In this document: piece by piece, positions 16,997-21,539 of the stretch
Numbering within the stretch: position 1 is the first letter of the stretch
Layout: each line of letters starts with the position of its first letter
Source of the DNA: Isotricha intestinalis
Lineage: Eukaryota; Ciliophora; Litostomatea; Vestibuliferida; Isotrichidae
NCBI GenBank assembly: GCA_023807065.1
Contig: JAJJLU010003985.1
Location: 1 to 21,539, forward strand
Reading direction: 5' to 3'
Length of the DNA stretch: 21,539 bases
Notes under the pieces: generated by a model
Told to the model about the DNA's origin: nothing
The model's input: the letters and a program-made list of their open reading frames with translations, nothing else
Databases searched by the model: none
Program-made: the position numbers and the translations under genes

Positions 16997-17121
16997 TTAA
17001 TTTAAAAACATTCAAATAAACTTTTTTATACTCAAGGATAATTTTAAGAATAATCCAAATAATTAAAAATTATATTAATAATTAATTTAATTATTTTTAT
17101 ATTTTTGTTTAAATATAATTT
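16997..17121. promoter_or_regulatory. Short bidirectional promoter spacer
   Basis: 125 A+T-rich bases between the ATG of the 70-codon gene (minus) and the ATG of the PH/TH1-like gene (plus). It would have to serve both genes if both are expressed. No motif is recognisable. Confidence 0.3.
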
Positions 17122-18195
17122 ATGGAAGAGAAGCCGAATTCTGATGATAAATTAAATATTTTAAATGAAAAAATTGAGTTTTTAAGAAATAATGAATTTT
17201 TTGAACAAATCAAAGAAAAAAATTATTTTCCTTTTTTTGACGTATTAAAAAAGTATCTTGATTTAGGAACCAAAGAAGAAACAAACAATGATAAAATGAA
17301 AGATTTACAAGCACAATTTAAATTTGAAAATGAAATTAAATATTATATAAAAGTGAACATTAAAGAAACTGAAGAACATAAATTTAAATCAGCATTTTTA
17401 TTTATATTTTCTGAAAAAATAATATTAATGAATGAAGAAATAAAATTAGAAATAGAAAAAGAAAAAGAAAAAAATAATGGAATAATAGAACAAGAGAAAG
17501 ATAATGAAACAAAAAGAAAAGAAAATGAAGAAAGAAGAAAAAATGATTTTATAATAATAGAATATAGTCATTTTTTTAATTATTATTTAATATATAAAAA
17601 CGATGATGTTTTAGGAATAAATTTTGAATATTATGATAATGATTTTATAAAAAAAAAAGAATTAAGTATTTTAAGTGATTATGAAAAAGATACTTATTTA
17701 GCACATCATTTTATTAAAAAATATGCTATTTTAGAATGGCAAAGATTATTTGAAACTACAATTTTATTAGATTTTCCTAATTTAATATATAATAATCATT
17801 TTGTTTTAATTAAAGTAAATAAATGGTCTTCAAAACAAGAAAGAACTTTAGTTATTACTAATTCATTATTATTAAATTTAAAACATGATTTTAAAAAAGA
17901 AAAATTAAATTTTAAAATTAAAAATGTTCAATGGGCTGATTCAATTGCTGCTATTTCTAAATTAGAATTATTTAAATCTAGTGAAAATGTTATAGTTGTT
18001 TATATAGAAAGAGTTAAAAATAATTCTCAAATTATTCAATATATGGGTTCTAATAATTTTATGAAATTTAAACCTTCAAGAGAATTTCAGTTTTATAATA
18101 CTACTGAAAGAAATTCTTTTCTTGCTTTGTTAAGAAAAAATTTTTATGCTTTAACTAAAACATATTTAAAAATAGAACTTAAAGATAAAAAATAA
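17122..18195 (+). CDS. PH-like / myosin-I TH1-like domain protein
   Basis: A soluble 357-residue protein. The N-terminus (1-60) is helical and charged. A beta-rich segment (about 68-180: KYYIKVNI, SAFLFIFSEKIILMN, FIIIEYSHFF) is interrupted by a Glu/Lys-rich insertion (109-142) and could be a split PH-like barrel. The C-terminal part (about 222-345) reads HFVLIKVNKWSSKQERTLVI, then a strand SLLLNL, then FQFYNTTERNSFLALLRKNF. This looks like the PH-like lipid-binding fold of the myosin-I tail (TH1), including its opening K-V-N-K followed by R-T-L-x-I-T. There is no motor domain, so it is not a myosin. A membrane-lipid or cortical scaffold role is a guess. The domain call is by pattern only. 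Confidence 0.6.
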   Translation: MEEKPNSDDKLNILNEKIEFLRNNEFFEQIKEKNYFPFFDVLKKYLDLGTKEETNNDKMKDLQAQFKFENEIKYYIKVNIKETEEHKFKSAFLFIFSEKIILMNEEIKLEIEKEKEKNNGIIEQEKDNETKRKENEERRKNDFIIIEYSHFFNYYLIYKNDDVLGINFEYYDNDFIKKKELSILSDYEKDTYLAHHFIKKYAILEWQRLFETTILLDFPNLIYNNHFVLIKVNKWSSKQERTLVITNSLLLNLKHDFKKEKLNFKIKNVQWADSIAAISKLELFKSSENVIVVYIERVKNNSQIIQYMGSNNFMKFKPSREFQFYNTTERNSFLALLRKNFYALTKTYLKIELKDKK

Positions 18196-19067
18196 ATATA
18201 ATATATATAAAATTTACAATATTTATTGTTTTTAATAAAATCATTTTCCTGTCAATATAATATTTTTCCTTAATTAAATTAAATAAATATTATACATTTA
18301 TTTCCCAATAAATATTCAAAAAAAATATGAATACCCAAAATATTTTTAATTAACTCTTCTAAAAAATATTGGTGTTACACATATTAAAAAATATTTACAA
18401 AAATATATATAGAATCCCATTCAATAGAATGTAAATATTGAAATACGTGAAGAAATCAATAAAGACTCAGAAGAAAATCCACAAAAGTCTATTCCATATA
18501 ATCCAAGAGAAGAAGAAGCAAATCCTTAAATAATAAGAAAATCAAATACTAATAAATTTTTTTTAGAGTGTGTTTCAAATTCAATAAATATGGAATATGA
18601 AGATAGAAAAAATAGAAAATATATTAATTTCATTATGAATAATGGTAGTAATATATATGGATTCTTCCAACTTCAAAAGTGAAATTGAAAAGTTTTTGAA
18701 AAGAAAGAAAAAATATAATTATAAATAGTTTGAAAAAGAATATAAAATAAACATATATCTCTTATGAGATTTATATTATTTAATTTAACAACTTCAATGG
18801 AAATATTTAATATCTGATGCAACAATTTACTAAATTATATTTTTAATTTTAAAAATACTTTATATAATCATCACATAATTAATATATATTTTATTAAAAA
18901 TTCTATTTTTAAATTCAAATTTTTAGAATCTAATTGAATTAAATTTTTAAATAAAATATTAAATAATAATTACTCTAAATTATCGATTAAAACCATTATA
19001 ATAAAAAAGAGAAACAAAAAAAAAAAAAAAAATTGTTAAAAATATATTTCAAAAAAAATAATATATC
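18196..19067. other. 0.87 kb spacer with a coding relic
   Basis: This lies between two plus-strand genes. Bases 18196-18430 are plain A+T spacer. Bases 18431-18712 hold a coding-like relic described separately. After that the sequence returns to spacer with one small perfect inverted repeat, ATCTC/GAGAT, at 18757-18770. A long A-run at about 19017-19031 lies in the leader of the PROPPIN gene. No RNA gene was recognised. Confidence 0.5.
18431..18712 (+). pseudogene. Decayed coding sequence, possibly a MORN-repeat protein
   Basis: 94 codons in one frame with only three stops (TAA 18527, TGA 18680, TGA 18686). The residues include EENPQKSIPYNPREEE, RKSNTNKFFLECVSNS and NMEYEDRKNRKYINF, then NNGSNIYGFFQLQK. 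Between and after the TGA codons it reads N and KVFEKKEK. The last part can be aligned to a MORN repeat (N-G-S-x-Y-x-G-x-F, then N-G-K-G-V-F) if the two TGA codons replaced Arg and Gly codons (AGA, GGA). This is tentative. The codon content and openness are well above the surrounding spacer. There is no ATG at its head, so it is a fragment. Confidence 0.4.
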
Positions 19068-20117
19068 ATGGAGGCAAATATTACATCTCAAGAGGAAGAT
19101 ACATCTCAATCAATGTTATATGTAACATTTAACCAAGATGCATCCTGTTTTGCAATTGGAACAGAGACAGGATTTCGAATATATAGTTCCTATCCATTCA
19201 AAGACAATTTTTACAGAAATATGAATGGAGGAATAGGAATAATAGAAATGTTATATAGAACAAATATATTAGCATTAGTAGGAGGAGGAAAAAATCCAAA
19301 ATATGCTCCAAATAAAGTTATCATATGGGATGATCATCAAGGTAAAGTTATTGGTGAATTAAGGTTTATGTCTTATGTTAAAAATGTAAAATTAAAAAGA
19401 GATAAAATATTCATTGTTACTGAACCTAAAATTTATGTTTTTACTTTTAATACTTTTGAATTATTAATTGATTTTGAAACAGCAAATAATCCTAAAGGTT
19501 TAATAGCAGTATCATCGTCAAATAATAATAGTATATTAGCATTTCCTGAGAAAGAAACAATAGGTTCAGTTATGATAAAGAATTTTGATAGTCAAAAAGA
19601 AATAAAAATAAATGCACATCAAAGTAATTTATCTTGTATTTCATTAAGTCAAAATGGAAATTTATTAGCAACAGCTTCTGAAAAAGGAACATTAATAAGA
19701 GTATATAATACAGAAACTAAAGATTTAATTAAAGAATTAAGAAGAGGAGCTGAAAGAGCAGATATATATTCTATTTCTTTTGATAAAAATTGTAATTTTT
19801 TAGCAGTTAGTTCTGATAGGAAAACTATTCATATTTTTAGTTTAAAAGGTAATGAAGAAAATAAAGAAGAAGAAGGAAAAAATCAAACTAGTGTTTTTGG
19901 GAAAATTACTAGTTTTTTTGGAATGAAATCTGAATATTTTAATAGTGAATGGAGTTGTACTCAATTTAGAATTAATGATTTAAAATCTATTTGTGCTTTT
20001 GGACCTGATAATTGTATTTTTGCTATCACTAGTGATGGGAAATATTATCAAGCTAGTTTTGATCCTAAAATTAAAGGAGATTGTAAAAAAATACAAGAAA
20101 AGAATATTTTTAATTAA
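19068..20117 (+). CDS. ATG18: PROPPIN, WIPI3/WIPI4 (Atg18-family) type
   Basis: A seven-bladed WD40 beta-propeller that binds PI3P and PI(3,5)P2 and acts in autophagosome formation and endolysosomal membranes. The diagnostic lipid-binding motif is LRRG (224-227), the form found in WIPI3/WDR45B and WIPI4/WDR45 rather than the FRRG of yeast Atg18. Around it, LLATASEKGTLIRVYNTET, ELRRGAERADIYSISFD and FLAVSSDRKTIHIFSL follow WIPI3 closely. The N-terminus has SCFAIGTETGFRIYSSYPF, the usual first blade, and VGGGKNPKYAPNKVIIWDD, the conserved second-blade loop. After blade six there is a short charged linker (EENKEEEGKNQ) and SSFFGMKSEYF. Length 349 equals that of human WIPI3, and all blades appear present. 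An A-rich leader precedes the ATG. Confidence 0.93.
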   Translation: MEANITSQEEDTSQSMLYVTFNQDASCFAIGTETGFRIYSSYPFKDNFYRNMNGGIGIIEMLYRTNILALVGGGKNPKYAPNKVIIWDDHQGKVIGELRFMSYVKNVKLKRDKIFIVTEPKIYVFTFNTFELLIDFETANNPKGLIAVSSSNNNSILAFPEKETIGSVMIKNFDSQKEIKINAHQSNLSCISLSQNGNLLATASEKGTLIRVYNTETKDLIKELRRGAERADIYSISFDKNCNFLAVSSDRKTIHIFSLKGNEENKEEEGKNQTSVFGKITSFFGMKSEYFNSEWSCTQFRINDLKSICAFGPDNCIFAITSDGKYYQASFDPKIKGDCKKIQEKNIFN

Positions 20118-20185
20118 TTTTTTTATTTTTTTTCATTTATTTTATTTATTATTTTAAATTAGCATTTCCATTAGGAATTATAAAA

Positions 20186-21046
20186 ATGAAATTAAAGCAA
20201 TTTTTAGTTGGTATTGAAAATAAAAATAAAATTAGGAATATTTTATTTTCTAATAGAAGGTATAATCAAAATAGTAATAATTCTATTTTTTCAAAAGAAA
20301 GTGATGCTAAAATTAATATCGAATCTATTAAACTAAAATATGGTTATAATAATTATTCTTCTTCGAAACATCTATTAGATAGAATAAATAAAATAAAGAA
20401 AAAATATATTGATGATTATACTCAAAATAATTTTAAAATAGATTCAAAAAATTTATCTATTATTTATAAAATGAATAATAATTTTTATAAAACATTATCA
20501 ATATCTTCAAGTCATAATAATTTCCAATTAGAAAAAGGAAAAACAATAGAAGAAGAAAATATTAAAAATTCTAAAATAGAAAAACCATATATAATAAAAA
20601 ATGAAGAATTTAGTATAATTAATAGATTAAACACTGATAAAATAAATAATTATTGGAATAAATATTCCACAATTAATAATAAAAATGATATATATGAAAT
20701 AAAAGCTAATAAATGTAAAAATATATATCCAATATCAAAAAGAATTAAAATGTTAAAAAGAATAAAAAAAGATATAGATAAAAAATCTAAAAATGACAGT
20801 AAAAGTATTCTTATAAATTCACATTCAAATAATTCTCTTGGTTCAAGTAATATTTTTCACAAGAATAATTCTAAAATAAGTATATTTAATGAAGTTTTTG
20901 TAAATGATAATGAAACTCCAAGAAGTATATCATATAAAAAAATATCTACTCCAAATTTAATAAGAATAAAATCAAAACCTAAATTAAATGTTCCTTATTA
21001 TAATGAATATATGAATAAGGAATTTATTTCAAATAAATTTTTATAA
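20186..21046 (+). CDS. Unrecognised basic Lys/Asn/Ser-rich protein
   Basis: An intact 286-residue frame 68 bases after the PROPPIN stop, on the same strand. It is basic and rich in Lys, Asn, Ile and Ser. No domain, signal peptide or membrane helix is recognised. Recurring basic clusters (NKIKKKYIDD, KRIKMLKRIKKDIDKKSK) and Ser/Asn stretches (SHSNNSLGSSN) suggest a disordered protein. The C-terminus has TPRSISYKKISTPNLIRIK, possible proline-directed phosphorylation sites. The frame is open upstream to 20114 without an ATG, so 20186 is the first possible start. It may be a cytoskeletal or nuclear disordered protein, but nothing shows this. Confidence 0.6.
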   Translation: MKLKQFLVGIENKNKIRNILFSNRRYNQNSNNSIFSKESDAKINIESIKLKYGYNNYSSSKHLLDRINKIKKKYIDDYTQNNFKIDSKNLSIIYKMNNNFYKTLSISSSHNNFQLEKGKTIEEENIKNSKIEKPYIIKNEEFSIINRLNTDKINNYWNKYSTINNKNDIYEIKANKCKNIYPISKRIKMLKRIKKDIDKKSKNDSKSILINSHSNNSLGSSNIFHKNNSKISIFNEVFVNDNETPRSISYKKISTPNLIRIKSKPKLNVPYYNEYMNKEFISNKFL

Positions 21047-21149
21047 TAAAATATAATTTAAATTTTTAATAATAAAATTTAAATGATTTTTTACTTTAAT
21101 AATCTATTTTATTTTTCTTAATATTATAAATAAATTTCTCAAAAAAAAA

Positions 21150-21539
21150 ATGCATAAATTAACTCCAATAAGAAACAAGCTAGTAAATCCTTTTAAAAAT
21201 TATGTAGTAAATGAAACTAATTTTGCAAAATATAATTCAATGAAAAATTCATTTCTTAAAAAAGGATTAAAGCCTTCAAAAAATGGAAAAAAACATTTTT
21301 TAAGAACTACTTATACAATTGATACTTTTCAAACAAGTGATTTTAATGAAGAAAATAAATCTAAAAATAATGAAAAACCATATTTAACTTTGAAAAATTT
21401 AAAACTTCATAATAAAGAAATTGAAGAAGCAAAAATAAAAGAAGAAAATGAAGCAAATAAATTTTTCAATCATATAAAGAATCATTTAGCAATGAATGAT
21501 AAAGAAACTTTTAATAAAAATAATTATATTTATGATAAT
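21150..21539 (+). CDS. Unrecognised basic protein, 3' end cut by window
   Basis: An open frame of 130 codons runs from ATG at 21150 to the window edge with no stop. The ATG follows a run of ten A, like the other plus-strand starts here. The product begins MHKLTPIRNKLVNPFKNYVV and is basic and polar, with Thr-rich FLRTTYTIDTFQTSDF, then a helical Glu/Lys segment (KEIEEAKIKEENEANKF). I recognise no domain. It is the third gene in a plus-strand series with short spacers (68 and 103 bases) and has a composition similar to its upstream neighbour. The steady composition and absence of stops across 390 bases make a real gene likely. Confidence 0.6.
   Translation, partial: MHKLTPIRNKLVNPFKNYVVNETNFAKYNSMKNSFLKKGLKPSKNGKKHFLRTTYTIDTFQTSDFNEENKSKNNEKPYLTLKNLKLHNKEIEEAKIKEENEANKFFNHIKNHLAMNDKETFNKNNYIYDN

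Noticed and set aside
16293..18712. In-frame TAA/TAG as glutamine (ciliate alternative code) to make the spacer frames into live genes
   Set aside because: All intact genes use CAA for Gln and end in TAA without any internal stop. The kinase-like frame also needs a frameshift and the MORN-like frame has TGA codons, so decay is the simpler reading.
18757..18770. Inverted repeat ATCTC/GAGAT as a terminator
   Set aside because: A 5-base stem is expected by chance in this much A+T-rich sequence, it is over 500 bases from the nearest upstream stop, and eukaryotic genes do not use such terminators.

Overview
The window is nuclear DNA of a very A+T-rich, gene-dense unicellular eukaryote. Every recognisable gene reads as one uninterrupted frame with the standard code: glutamine is CAA, tryptophan is TGG, and all 13 visible stop codons are TAA. 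No intron is needed anywhere. A delta-tubulin gene implies cilia or flagella with triplet basal bodies. A kinase with the order EF-hands, PH, kinase (apicomplexan CDPK7-like) points to an alveolate. A standard-code, nearly intronless, extremely A+T-rich ciliate fits best, for example a litostome or rumen-type ciliate, but this is inference; no rRNA or telomere is present to settle it.

Layout. 1-453 is the 3' part of an unrecognised gene. It converges on an AP-1 gamma-adaptin gene (498-2858, minus), followed on the same strand by a P-loop GTPase-like protein with an Hsp20-like C-terminus (2986-4095, minus). A large DUSP/UCH ubiquitin protease (4259-7555) is transcribed away from it. A basic Lys/Asn-rich protein (7752-8531, minus) and a probable N-myristoylated protein (8829-9665) are divergent. 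After a 1.1 kb spacer holding decayed coding sequence comes a zf-4CXXC_R1 zinc-finger gene (10794-11504). Delta-tubulin (12077-13357, minus) and the EF-hand/PH kinase (13694-16081) are head to head. The next spacer carries the relic of a different protein kinase, then a 70-codon ORF (16784-16996, minus) diverges from a PH/TH1-like protein (17122-18195). A further spacer holds another relic, possibly of a MORN-type protein. Then come a WIPI3/WIPI4-type PROPPIN (19068-20117) and two tandem basic unknown proteins, the last cut by the window end.

The genes are not an operon and do not form one pathway, but membrane-trafficking and phosphoinositide themes recur (AP-1, PH kinase, PH/TH1-like protein, PROPPIN, myristoylated protein), together with basal-body, ubiquitin and chromatin genes. 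The most noteworthy items are an earless gamma-adaptin with a reiterated clathrin-box-like tail, the GTPase/Hsp20-like fusion, the kinase relic, and a sharp switch of Ile codons from ATA to ATT along genes. I found no CRISPR array, transposon, tRNA or rRNA, and no convincing new multi-gene system.
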